Assembly (NCBI GenBank): GCA_016748015.1
Contig: JAAOMT010000303.1
Coordinates: forward strand, 797,748-861,747
Direction of reading: 5' to 3'
From: Geosiphon pyriformis
Lineage: Eukaryota; Glomeromycota; Glomeromycetes; Archaeosporales; Geosiphonaceae
Length of the DNA: 64,000 nucleotides
The position numbers and the translations under genes are program-made. The notes under the pieces are model-generated. The model did no database searches. It was given only the letters and a program-made list of their open reading frames with translations, and was not told the origin of the DNA. How positions within the stretch are numbered: the stretch's first letter is position 1; each line of letters begins with the position of its first letter. This document shows positions 34,490 to 46,935 of the stretch, one piece after another.

Positions 34490-37400
34490 TGGGCAGTCTG
34501 GTTTGAAATATTGCTACTTGCAACATCAGAGGTATGAACAATCTTGCGAAACAGGACGATGTCATTTGTTGGCATATGGAGAAGAACAATTTAGTTTCTA
34601 TTTTTACGGAATCAAAGTTAAAAGGGAAAATTTGCCCATGGATTGTCAACAAATATGATAGTGTGCGGGTGTTTATCTCTGGTTTGGAATCTGGATATCT
34701 GGGTGCTGGTGTTGTAGTCGTCATGAACTCTTCTTTAGCAAGACATGTGTGCAAAGTGTCAGAGGTGCCTGGTCAGCTCTTGTCCATTAAGTTACTTTTC
34801 AAAAATAAACTTTCAGTGTCTATCCTGGGTCTGTACGCTGGTGCTTTCTCAGCAGTCTGGTTCTCTCAGACTGGTAAAGTCAACTCTCTTATTGCAAAAG
34901 CTGTTAATGAATCTTCTTTCGTTGTTCTCAGTGATGATTTCAATGAAGACGGTTCTCACAAGTGTGCAAGTTTTAAAAAGTGTCTGAATTTGGGTCTGGT
35001 TAATGCCTTGGATGGGAGCTCCTGTGGGAAATCGCCGACTTGGTCCAATTCTTGGGGCATTGCTAAGACGATTGATTTTATGTTCGTTTCTTCAAATCTG
35101 GTCAATGCAGTAGTGGGTCGCGATGTGTTTGGCATTGGAGAATACTTTGATATTGATCATCAGGCTGTCTCAGTGCTAGTGGGTTTGGGTGGTCTGCTCG
35201 ATGTTCAGTTGAATTCTGCTCATAAGCAAGCAAATAGAGATCACTGGAAGTATGATTGCAAAGGTGTGGATGATGTTAAATGGGCCAAATTTAAGGAAGA
35301 TATGGCGGCAAATGCTGCTATGTTTCATGGCGATTTTCTTGCAGCCAGGATCTGCTCAGACTTGGATTCGATGTGGGTTGCTCTTCGTAAAGTGATGTGT
35401 CTGTCTGCTAAGATGATTTTCAAAAAAAAATGGTTCAAGGAATATGATAAAATTTTTAGCAAGGATTCATCCAAATTTTACAAGCTTGAGCTCTTGGTGT
35501 CTAAGTTAGTTAGAGCATCTTATATAGATTCTGCTGTGGAGTTTGCATCCTTGCTTGACAGATGAGAAGGGTTGGATTCAGTCAATGCTTCTGCAGTGAA
35601 GTCTTTCTTCCTATCAGGTTCCCACTTCAATGCTATTTGGTCAGTTTTGTCTGTGGTCAAAAAGTCTTATTGCGCATCCAAAATGTCGGAAGCAGTGCGA
35701 GTTAGGGAATCTCAAATCAGATCGGTGATAGATAAGAGGATGGAGAGTTTCAAATTGGACAAAGGTCACACTATTAGGAGTGTGTTGGAATGTCCTTTTC
35801 ACAAAGTAACTTTGGATCATCTGGTTGTTGATGATGAGTTGGTTTTGGAGCCCGCTCTGGTAAAGGCCAAAGTAGATGCAGTCATAGAAAAATGGACTAG
35901 GAAGTGCAATGTAGTTTCTGATGTTACTGGTGTCTGGAATTACCAATATCAGCCTTTAGAGTATGTTTTTGATGACGCTTTTTCTGGTGTAATAAGCCTA
36001 ATTGATTTTGATGAGATGTCTAATGTCGTTTCGAACCTGTTTGATGGGAAAGCAGCTGGTCTCTCTGGTATCTTGAATGAGTTGTGGAAACACTGCGACA
36101 AATCAGTTTTGGATATGCTTTTAGTGCTTTTGAATGTTTGCTTGGAGCGTGAATCTGTTCCTGGGCCTTGGAAAGAGGCTTGGGTGTCGATGATCCCCAA
36201 ACCATATGAGTGAAAGAGTGTTCTCATGAATACCCATTCTATTGCTTTGGTTGAGATGGCTCGCAAAATCCTTTCTAAAGTGCTTTTGGACAGAATTTTA
36301 TCGGCTTGTAGTGTTTTTGACATTCTGAGGGGGGATAATTTTTCTGTTTTAAAAAGCACGACCACGCAGTCTCCTATTTTCACTATTGGATCAGTCATTG
36401 AGGATGCTTTGGAGAAGAACTGAGAGCTGTGGCTGGTCTTACAGGACATGCGAAAGACTTATGATTCGGTTGGCTGGGAGCATCTAAGAAAGAGCTTGGT
36501 CAGAATAAAAATGTGTAACAAATTCATTCGGTTTTTTGGTAGCATCCACAATGATCGGGTCAACAGAGTTATGACAGATTTTGGGTTGACTGATGGATAT
36601 CGGGTACATGATAGTTTGGATCAAGGAGAGGTGTTTTTTCCTCTTTTCTGGTGCATATTTTATGATCCTTTTTTGTGTGAAGTCAAGAGACAAGAAAGTG
36701 TATGTAGATACAGGTTAGACTCTCGTTTTGTTGCCAATACTGGTCGCATTGAATCTTAGACTGGTTTGACTTCTTTCCTCATTGCTGGTACTTTTGTCGA
36801 TGATACAATTTGGATTGGTAGCAGCCAGGCTGCCACCCAATATATTCTCAATGTTGCTAGTGAGTTTTTTTGAGTCAATAACATTTCGATCAATAATGAC
36901 AAAACGGTGGCCATTCCTATTAATTGCAGAGTTTCCAGCCTTCATTTGTTGATCAGTGGTTTGCCTATTTTGATAGCCAAAAGGGGGGAGCCTCATTGAT
37001 ATCTGGGTATCTTTCTGTCTACTGAAGGTTTGTCGAAGCCTAGCTTGGCTAAGGCACGCTTGGATGTCCAATTTTTCACCAACCTTGTTCTGAGAAAGGC
37101 TATCTCTGATAAGCAGTTTTCGTATTTGGTGTCAGCAGTTCTTCACCCCATAATTGCCTACAGGACTCAGTTTAGTTTTGTTCTTATTAGTGTGTGTATG
37201 CAAAATGAGACACTATGATTTGTAAAGATTTGAAGTCCAAATCTGGCTTGCCGCTTGACTTTCCCAATAATGCTATTCATCATCCTTCTCTGTACGGGTT
37301 AAAATCTTTTGAGCAGATCCAGGCCAAGAGCAAGTCAACTGCTGTTGTTTGTTTTGCCAATTCTGTGGGTATTTTGGGCCGCCTGTTCATGCATAGGTTT

Positions 37401-39179
37401 CATGATTTACAGGTTCTCAGCTGGCGCCCTTGTCACCCCCTGCTTTTCCCTTTTCGTATTAATATCAGTCCTTTGAATAATTTTTTGGCTGGTGTTGTCC
37501 AGATTTTTTTGGGTTGCGACCTCTCTCTGGGTGGTCTCGTGACCAATGTTTTTTATTTTCAAAAGGGGACTCCAATGTCTATTGTTCTTGGTGAGTTAGC
37601 TTTTTATAAATGTGTCTCTTTGCTTCAGCAATATGGAATTGCCTTTGTTGAGCAGCTTCGTAATCGAACTGGTTCTGTTTTCGAATGGAGAACTTTTAAG
37701 CAGTGGAAGAGACTGGACTCTTGGGGCCTGATTCCTGATTGATTCAATACTGCTGTTTGCTTTTTGTTTGGTTCTGGGTCATCTCCCGTTTGTTCTCTTT
37801 TGCCACTGAATGTTGACTCATCTGATGTACTTAAGTCTTGCGAGTTTGATGTTGTTTGCAATTGCTTATTGGAGATTGATTCCAATCGCCTTTCTGTGTT
37901 TACGGATGGTTTTTTGTGTGGGCTGGGTACTCTTGGTATGAAGGCTGGCGCCACTGTTTTTTTTGAGGACGTTGATTTGAGTTTAGGTGTGGAAGTTTCT
38001 GGTTTGGTTTCTTCTACCATGACGGAGCTGCAGGCCATTGCTTTGGCTCTCGAGTGTGTCTCTCCTTCTTGTTCAGTTAATCTGTTTTTGGACAGCCAGG
38101 CCACTTTGGATGCATGCAGGTCAGAGTTAATGTTGGGGTGTCCAGATTTCAGGAATCAGTGTTGGGTCGAACGCCGCCATATTTCTAATGTTATTCGTCG
38201 CAAAAATTTGGATATTGATTGGATTAAAGTTAGAGGTCACTCTGGAGTCTTGGGCAATGAGCGTGCTGACACTTTGGCTAGGGCTGCTGCATCTTCTGGT
38301 GTGCATCTTCTTTACAGGATCGATGAACATTTTCTCAAGGCTGGCAGTACTGTGGTTTCTGGTAATTTTAGGCATTTTGTTTATGATGTTTTCCACTCTA
38401 TTCACCATGCACATTAGGAGGTCGGTTCTGGTTCTCAGGTATTGGTGGACAGTCTACGTGCTAATGTTGATTGGGTCAGGTCATGTTCGGTGTGACATCC
38501 GGACTCTCATTTGGCCGCTGGTTTTACTAGTGCACGTACTGCTGGTTATTGAATGTATTTTATGAAGACGTTGCATTATCATCTTCCTGTTGCTATGTGA
38601 AAGCGTCTTTATGATAAGAAGTACCCCAGTGTGATGTGTTTGTTCTGTGGCGATGTTGAAATTTCAAATCATGTGTTTTCGTGCCCATTCGATGCTGGTA
38701 ATCATGCCTGGTTGATGAACGCTCATGCATCTGTTTGGGAAACGCGCTCAGGTTTATCTCACTCGACTTCATGTGTTTTGTAGTCACTTTCTGCTTGTAC
38801 TTCCAATGCTGTTGTTGGTGCGGTTATATGTAAGGGCTTTGTTTTCAATAAGTGGTATCATAAATTTTTTTCTGTTTTCAAGGACTCTAAAACAGCGGCT
38901 CAAAATATTGTGGCATTTGTGCATGATTTTTGTCTTGTATTCTATGATGATATTTGGCTGGTTCGTGTGAAACACAGAGCTGTTATGGAGAAGGGTGGCT
39001 TGATCCCACGTGATGGTTCTATTCCTGTCTCGGTTTCTGGTTTTTCTTCGGTACTCTCATCCAATATGATTAGATTATTGGGTATTGCTGATACAAATGA
39101 TATTGGTTTTGGGTTTCGTAAATCTAGTTTATTCTTTTCAGGTATAGGTAACTTGGTCTTGGTGCATATAGATACCTAG
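34489..39179 (+). pseudogene. non-LTR copy 2 ORF2 (APE endonuclease, RT, RNase H), lightly decayed
   Basis: Domains in order: APE-type endonuclease about 34510-35230 (ATCNIRGM, FTESKL, VVLSDDFNED, IDFMFVSSN, DIDHQAVS); RT about 36030-37150 (DGKAAGLSGILNELWK; catalytic FVDD at about 36790-36805; YLVSAVLHPIIAYRTQFSF); RNase H about 37900-38310 (FTDGFLCGLG, MTELQAIALALEC, LFLDSQATLDAC, VRGHSGVLGNERAD); a terminal CCHC-like finger CLFCGDVEISNHVFSC at about 38638-38685; final HIDT stop at 39179. Catalytic residues survive, but TGA/TAG codons at 34504, 35563, 36211, 36421 and elsewhere, and at least one frameshift, block translation. Most stops are explained by TGG or CGA changing to TGA. Confidence 0.9.
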
Positions 39180-39321
39180 TGTTGTTCTGACTAGTCTGAG
39201 TAGCTGGTCACGTGTAGAAAGAGCATGATTCATGCCTAGTTTAGATCACTTGTATGATATATTGTACTAGGTAGTGTTTGGACCTCACTTATTAAACAAA
39301 TAAAAAAAAAAAACTTTGACA

Positions 39322-42300
39322 CTTGTTATTTTCTAGATCTCATTTTTGTCATGTAAATAACTATTTAAATATGAAAGTATTTGGTTTTATATGATATTAA
39401 AAAACATTTCTCTATTTATCTAGTTGTTTATAAGAATTATATATTAACATAATGTATTGTATATTTTTTTATGGCCAGAAATGTTATTCTACATTCTTTT
39501 ATCAAGTAATATTTTTTTACAAACAAGATATGATTTGTTGTCTTACTTTTCTTGTTATTTTGGATAGCCAAAGTGTTTTTAATGGCATGTTTTACAATAG
39601 TAACAAATACACATCTTGTAATCTTCTTCTGATAAGATTCAAGCTTTTATGAATAAAAGTTTTTTTTTGCAGTTTTTGTATTTGAGTAGGATATAAGGTG
39701 GTTGTTTTTTTGGTTCTGGAATTAAGTATAATATATGCCAACTGCTAGTTGTTTTTTCAGTAATAGTAGTAACTTGTGATTTGTCTTCTTTTTTTTCTTT
39801 CCTTTTTTTTTCAGAAGAGTATTAGTGATAGTTTGTTGAATTTGTTTTCAGTTTATAAGACTTAATATGCTTCTCAAGTGAATTTTTTTTTGTTTTCTAA
39901 CTTGATCAATGGTTGCTTTTTTGAAAAAGCTTTAAAATAATTACAAGTAATAGGTACTTAAGTATGCTAATCATCAAATGTTAGCTGGAGTTTTTGGGTG
40001 TTCCAGTTAAATACAGCATTGGTTTTAAACAGCCAATTATTATTAATAAAGACTTAATACTGTATGGTTTTTATTACCAAAACTTTAATAAACATAATAA
40101 TACTATTGATTTCAAATAAAAAGTTGTTAATTTCACTAATTGGAGTTTTTATTATTCTATCAGCAGTAATAATTCTAATATTGGCAGCTCAATTAACTTG
40201 ATAACCTAATTGGTCTATAAATTGTCATATAATAATACTGCTTGCTAATCTACTATCAAGGATAAGTTTGATAGATTGGTCATTAATATTGGTATTAGTA
40301 TACATTATAATAATTGGTTTAGTATTAAGAGTGGCTTTACTAAATAATAATATTTCTATTTAATTTTTCAATTCAAAAAAAAATATAATAACAAATAATT
40401 TGTTTTTAATAATAGTTGTTAGTGAGATATTATTGGTGAGTGGTTGTTTTGGTGGTTCTAAATTGTTGAATTGAATATTTTCTAAGGTAATCAAGAGGTT
40501 TAAATAGTTCTGAGAATTCGGGTTTTAAGTATACTTGTTTTTTAAATTTTGGGTGTGAGATTCTAATAATTGGTTTAATAAATTAGAAATCAATTAGTGC
40601 ATAACTATTACTAATTTTCAGTTCTGTTATATGTGAGTAATTTTTAGTTTTTGACTTCTAGTTGGCACTGAAGTTAGGTTTTAGGATAGTGTTTGAATTT
40701 GTTGGAATTAATAAACAATCTGTGGCTGTGGTGCTTAATAAATTATTGGTGCTGAAATTTGATAGATTGGAGATAAATATATTGACTATTGTACTATTAG
40801 AATATAATATAACTAATATTAATATGGTTTTAATAATAAATTGTTGGCATAATTTGGAGTTTGAACTCTATAACCAAGGTTTTAATATTAATTTTTTGAT
40901 TATTGGTTATTTAATCTTGTCTTATAGTCTATTTTTAAGTGTTTTTGTTTACTACAATAGTGGCAGATATGTGTTTTTTGTTGCCATAATTGATTTACTA
41001 AGGATGATAATAGATACAACTAATTTTAAAACCAATTAAAATTTCTTGAATTGTCATAATATTAAGAAAACTAATAATTTACTTAATTGTTAATTAAGTA
41101 TTTCTTAATTTTTTGATTAATTGTTTCACTAAATTGTTTCAATTTGATATTTAATTTAAATGATTTGTTTATTACTAGATTTACAGTTTGGACATGATTG
41201 GTTTCAAGCTTGACCAATTTAAAATCTTTGATATAGATAACTATGTTTTAAAGTGTGTTTAGATACAATAAATGTATTTTTTGTAACAAACTACTGTGCA
41301 ATTCATAAATAAATTGATTTAAAATCTGTAATACTGTAAAGTAATCAGCTTTAATTGCTTGAATTTGGTGTAAATTTTGATGAAAACATTTCAGATATGT
41401 AATAATTGCTTTAGTATTACTTTGTTTAATGATAGTAAATCCAGTTAATAATCAATTAATGCTGTTATAATTGCTAAAGTATTGTAGAAATATGACTTTG
41501 AATGTATTAAAATCTTGTGGTTTGTTTACTAAGTTTTAATATTACAAGTTAGCAGTATCTTACAAGAAGTATAGAATGACTTAAAAAGCTTTAACATTAT
41601 CTTATTCATTAGCTGTAATGGTTTTTTTTACATTATTTAATTATACTTAGGTATTGTTTTTTTTATTAGTGAATTTTTTTAATTTGGCAATAGATACATA
41701 TGCTATTGATACAAGTAATAATTGTTATTGTGATTATTGATAAGCAGCAATTGATATTATTAATAGTTAATTAATTAAGATAATTGGAGATAAGTTTTGT
41801 GAAAAAATAGAGACTGAATTTGAATTTTTTGGGTCTGGCTGGGTTTAAACAATTAGAGTTAACATTTTTGAATTATTTGAAATCAGATTTTAATTATTAT
41901 TTTTCTGATTACTGTCTTTTTTTTTCTAAATTGGTGTCTGTCTAATGACTGGTAGATTCGAAATTTGGTTAAAATAATAGTGATTAAAGTTTTGATAAAA
42001 TTGTTGGTTATAATTTATATTCTTTAAAGAAATCATTATAGATTTCTAATAATTTGGTTTTCTTCTAGTTATTTTGAAATAGTACTTATGATAATAATGT
42101 TTTTAACATGACTATGGCTGTTGATATTATCTGGATGGTGCTTCCAAACATGTAATAATATAATGAATTAATGAGTAAAACAACTCTTTGTAGCTTTTTT
42201 TTTTGTTAGTGAAGATAATAGAGAATCTCTGTTTGGTATAAGTTTTAATCTCATGATTTATTTTTGTAATTATTAAAACAAAACTATAATTTTATAAGAG

Positions 42301-42583
42301 ACTAGTATATTGTAGTAGTTTATTGTAGAAATTTCTAATAGTAATTTCTGAATTTCTTTGATCTTTTAAGTAAAATATAATCTTTTCATTTACATAGAAT
42401 TTGAAGACTAATTCTGCTAACCAATAATTTTTTTTTAATCCAAAATAAGTTTGATAATATTGAAATAAAAATTTCACAAATCCTAAATAATTTTCTTTTA
42501 TGATTTTTTAGTCTGTTACTTTTTTGAATAGTTGATGTTAATGTTAGTTTTCTGTTAAATTATATCTCACAAAAAACACAAAA
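39322..42583 (-). pseudogene. gypsy A gag, protease and cysteine-rich segment, decayed
   Basis: Continues gypsy A to the right of the non-LTR insertion. DNA alignment with copy B places the cysteine-rich segment at about 39420-39670, protease at about 40000-40480 and gag at about 40640-42560. A zinc knuckle reads CHYCSKQKHLKIDY on the minus strand (about 40980-40930), with the last Cys changed to Tyr. No long open frame remains. The primer-binding region next to the LTR (42555-42583) is degraded. Confidence 0.7.
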
Positions 42584-44396
42584 TGTTACAGATAATTATT
42601 TGGGATGTTAAAACAAATAACAAATTTATAATATAGTGCTTAATAGTTATTAATAATAGTAATTTCTAAAAGTTTTATGATCTAAAGGTTTTGGTTGAAT
42701 CTTTTATATAATAAACAAAAATTCAAGTGATAGTTTTTTTTTAATTTCTGTCTTTAACATAATGGCCAGTTTATTTTGGCAATTGTGTCTTTCTGGTAAG
42801 CTATTCTTAAGTTTTTTATTCTTGTTTTATGGGTTTTTTACCAAGCTATCTTTAATGTTATTACAAATAAACTTGATAAAGTATTGTGGTAATATTTGGT
42901 GCTCTAAATTTGGATAATAAAAGCTTGAAAACCTCTATTTTAAATACTTAAGATAAGTTATTAATATTAGTCTCTGAAGATTTTTTGCTAGTTTTATCTA
43001 TAAAGTTTTTTAATTATAAAGCACAGAGAAATATTTGGCTATTTATAACTTAAATATGTAAGCTATTTTTTTTGAGCTAATTAAATATAGTTGCTAAGAT
43101 CTGGTGGTGTCTTTTTGCCTTTTTAGTAAGCTAACAAAATAATATTAATATTTAATTTTAAAAAAAGCTTCTTTCTTTTACCAGACTGTTATAAAGTTTA
43201 TTTTCAGACAGTTAATTTTACAATATTGCTGCTCTATAAAAGAAAAAAAAAGAAATAAAAAGAAATAAAAAAAATTAGTATCATCAATTTCTATAATCAA
43301 GAGTAATTGGTCCAAATTGTTATTATTTTATGTTAAAAGCATTTGGCTGGGAATAAAGATAAAAAAATAAGTAATTTGATTTAAACATAAGATTTGTGAA
43401 TTATGAATAAGTGATTTTTGATTTCAAATATTTTTTTTATTTGAGATAATATAAATATATAAGTAAGATAGATTTAATAAATATAAGTAAAAAATATATT
43501 TTTTATTTGATTATTTTTCTGTCTGTCTTTTTTTTACTGCTAAAACTACTTATTTTTATACATATTTTTAGTTTTATAAAATTGTTTTTTGATTGTTTGT
43601 TATTACTAGCTATTGCTTATTATTTCTGTTGTTGTTTTGTTTTTTTATACTGTAACTAATTATTTTATTTATTGGTTAATTATTCTGTGCTATTTTATAT
43701 TATTATGTTATCTTGTATTATCTTGAGTTATAATATATTATTTTGTATTATTTTTTATTATTATGTTTTTTTATGTTATTATGTTTTTTAATTATGTTTT
43801 TTCAATATCTTTTGGTTTTGTTTTTTTTACTCAGATAACAACATTAATTACTCAATACTTAATTCCTTAATTAATTAGTAAACAACAAAGAAACAAAAAT
43901 AAAAGAAAATAAGAAAAAAAATAAAAAATTAATATTTTATTAATAGCCATAATCAAGAACTATTAGTTTGGTGTAATTAAGTATTGGATTCTATTAACAT
44001 AAATTGTTAATAGTATAAAAATAATTAATACTTTTTAATTAAGTAATGACAATACAAATTAAATAATAATAGATATTTTTATTAATATAAATATGATTTT
44101 GTTTTAAGTTATAGAAAACTATTTTTTAAAGAGAAAAATATTGAATAACTACTTATTTTTAACTACTGTTTTGTTGTTACTGTTCTTTTAATACTTTTAC
44201 TATATATATATAATTTGTATTATATAAAATCTTATATATTTTTACTCTTTTTCTATATTACTTTTTGAAAATATGCTTATTTCTGAAAATATATTTCTTA
44301 AAAATATGCTTATTTGTTGAGTATTATTTTTTTATTGGTCTTATTTTATAATCTACTTTTTCTATTTTTTCTGATACTTTTTTTTTATAAATAATA
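42584..44396 (-). repeat. 5' LTR of gypsy A, with 1-kb insertion
   Basis: Begins TGTTACAGATAATTATTTGG and ends near ATAATA at 44391-44396. It aligns with the other LTRs except for an insertion at about 42861-43841. Without that insertion the length is about 830-840 bp, as in copy B. The GAATTC-rich U3 array is replaced by other AT-rich sequence. Confidence 0.7.
42861..43841. repeat. about 1-kb insertion R3 in the 5' LTR of gypsy A, possible solo LTR
   Basis: The left LTR reads straight through CTATTTTTAATATTAATTAC, whereas here TTTAATGTTA and ACATTAATTAC are separated by about 980 bp. The flanking TGTTA and CATTA could be a mutated 5-bp target duplication. Terminal TGTTAT..ATAACA sequences are nearly inverted. 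No ORF and no similarity to R2 was seen. Confidence 0.5.
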
Positions 44397-46935
44397 GTAT
44401 CTATTAGTTAAGGTTTTTACTTAGAGCAATTTTAGAAATGTTAAAAAAATAATAAATTTTGTGTTTGTAAACAAAAACTTAGCTTCTGCAGTTATAGATC
44501 ACAAGGTTAATAGTGTGTTTAAGTTTTTTAATACAAATCACAAGACAGTGGTTTTTTAGATATTTGTATAAATAGTATTTATAAGCAGATTAATAAAAAT
44601 TAATAAAAGTTCAAGATAAAAAATACAAATAAAGTTAAATAAGTAAAATTTAAGAAGTATTTTTTTATTAAACTGTTGGTAGTATTAAGTGTATTTAAGA
44701 AAACAAAAAATAGTGGTAATTTAAAAACAATATAAAAAATGTTAAGAAAAGTCATAATATATTCTATTAATATAATGTTTTTTAGACATTAATATAGTAA
44801 ATATAATTGTTTAAGGAATAAACAATCATCAAGGTTTTTTAAATTAAAGCTGCTTGTTACTAAAATTGTGAAAAAGTTGAATTTAGAAAATTTTTGGAAT
44901 TTGGGTGTCTTGTTAAAACTTAGTTAATTGTTAATTATATTAAGATTTTTAAAGTAACTAATATGATTTAAAATAGTTTAAAGTTAAAAAACATTGTTGA
45001 TTATCTGTTAGTAGTCAAGAAAAGTTATTAGAAATCTAAATATTATGAGTTAAAAGCATTTGAAAAATACAGCAATTAGAAAGACTATTGAATAACATAT
45101 AAAAAATTTTTGCTTTAATAATAAAAAGTATTCTAAAGTGGTTTTTTTGCAAAGTTATTTTAGATTACTTAGTGATTGGAGAAAAATTAGTTATTAAACC
45201 TAATAAAATAAAGCTTAAAATTAATAAAATTATAGAAAAATAGACAAAGAAAAAATTTGTGTTTTTAAGAATGCCTAATTTTTGGTTTTGTCAATATTTG
45301 TCTTTAAACTATGTAAATAATAGTGTATTTTTTGAAGTAATGAAAAAGATTAACATAGATAAATTGGTTCTGATAGTTAATAGTTTGTCTAGTAGTAAGA
45401 CTGCTAAGTTGTTTGGTATTCTGAATAAATTTTAGAAGCATTATAGTAAAGTTGTCTTAAAATGTTTTTTGAGTTTGTTGAACTCTTGTTTGGCTTTAAA
45501 TAATATTCTAATTTCTTAAAAAAAGATGTAGATTTCAATAATCTTCAAGTTTTATAAATGAAATAACATTTTAATAAACATCTAACCTATTATATTAATC
45601 AAGATAATAAAGAAAATTTTATCTAAAATTTTCTTTAATTAAATCTCTTTTACATATAGCAAATTTAGTATTATTTGTGGTAATAACTTTTTGGTATTAA
45701 AAGATATTTCAACTTAATCTTCTATTTTTGCTGTTGGGTTAGTTATCAAAGATGTTCTGAAGAAAAATAAAGAGCTTTGATTAGTCTTGTAGAATATGCA
45801 TAATGCATATAACTTAATAAGATAACATTCTTTAGGAATTAGCTTGTAGTTTATTAAAATATGTAGTTAGTTTATTAAGTTTTTTAACAACATATATAAA
45901 AACAAAATTAATAAAATAATAACTAATTTTGAACTTTCAAATAGTTATAAAGTACAAGATGGATTGGATCAAGATAAGATTTTTTTTTTCTTTAGAGAAT
46001 TTTCTATGATTCTTTTTTATGTAAAGTTAAAAAACATAAATACTTATATAAATACCAAATTGATACTAAGTTTGTGGCCAAAACTGACACAATTAAAACT
46101 AGTAAAGAAAAAACATTATTTTTTGCTGTTGATATTTTTGTTGATAATACAATTTGAATTAAAAGTTATTAAACTTTTATGCAATATATTTTGAATATTG
46201 CTAACAAATTTTTTAATATTAATAATATTTTAATTAATAATAAAAAAACAGTTGCTATTTCTATCAACCAGAATATTAAAATTGCTTTACTAATAATTAG
46301 TAACTTGTCTATTTCAATTGCTAAAAAAAGTAAATTACATAAGTACTTAAAAATATTTTTATTAACTAAAAGTTTTTCTAAGCCTAGTTTAGCTCAAGCT
46401 TATATTAATATTAGGCTTTTTTTTTAATATAATATTAAAAAAACGATTATAGATAAGCAGTTTTTTTATTTAGTATTGACAATTTTGCAATCTATAGTTA
46501 ATTATTAATTATAGTTTTGTTTTGTTTTATTAAGTATATGTTGTAAGTAGAATGTAATAATTAAAAGAGATCTTAAGACTAAAACTAATTTGCTGTGAAA
46601 TTTTTCTAATAAAACTTTACATTATTTCTTCTTGTATAGTTTAAAACTTTTTAAGCAAGTATAATTTGAAAAAAGTTGGTTTCCTTGATTATTTTTTTTA
46701 ATATTTTAAGCATTCTCAGATGTTTGTTTAATTACAAGTTCTTAAATTTGCAGATTTTGAAGTAAGTTTTTTTTAAATATTTTGTAGTTTTCTGTCAAGT
46801 TGTGTGTTAGTTTTGTAAATAATTTTTTGGCTAAAATGGTAAAAATTTTTCTGGTTAATAATTTATCCTTGAAAAACAATTTGCCTAATGTATTTTATAA
46901 TTCTGGTAGATTTCTGATGTTAAACATTGTTATGG
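44397..46935 (+). mobile_element. non-LTR copy C, left part, strongly decayed
   Basis: Alignment to copy 2 starts inside the endonuclease domain (from about 44420) and runs through RT: KLFGILNKF near 45405-45430, QYILNIANKFFNINNI near 46180-46225, and FSKPSLAQAYINIRLFF at 46375-46427. It ends at LNIVMV, where gypsy B begins. The sequence is far more AT-rich than copy 2, with stops throughout. The 5' part of this copy is missing; gypsy A abuts it on the left. Confidence 0.75.

Larger units (their letters stand above)
32557..39311 (+). mobile_element. non-LTR retrotransposon copy 2, full length, best preserved
   Basis: Flanked by 10-bp direct repeats AACTTTGACA (32547-32556 and 39312-39321). 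Order: short 5' UTR, ORF1 (32702), ORF2 (34489), 3' UTR containing GGCTGGTCACGTG-like sequence (AGTAGCTGGTCACGTGTAG) and a final A-rich tail. It is far less AT-rich than the gypsy DNA around it, so it is a young insertion. Presence of APE endonuclease, RT and RNase H places it with the I/Tad-like group of non-LTR elements. Stops and one frameshift make it non-autonomous. Confidence 0.92.
18248..44396 (-). mobile_element. gypsy-type LTR retrotransposon A, composite with nested insertions
   Basis: Both ends carry related LTRs with inverted termini TGTTAC..GTAACA (decayed here). Aligned to copy B, the internal order on the minus strand is gag with CCHC knuckle, aspartic protease, a cysteine-rich segment, dUTPase, linker, RT, RNase H, integrase: a Ty3/gypsy order with a dUTPase added. 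It is interrupted by non-LTR copy 1 inside the left LTR, by non-LTR copy 2 between dUTPase and cysteine-rich segment, by a 0.9-kb repeat, by a solo LTR of its own family and by a 1-kb insertion in the right LTR. Every coding part has many stops from G:C to A:T changes, so it is dead. The left boundary (18248) is approximate and no clean target duplication was found. Confidence 0.8.
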
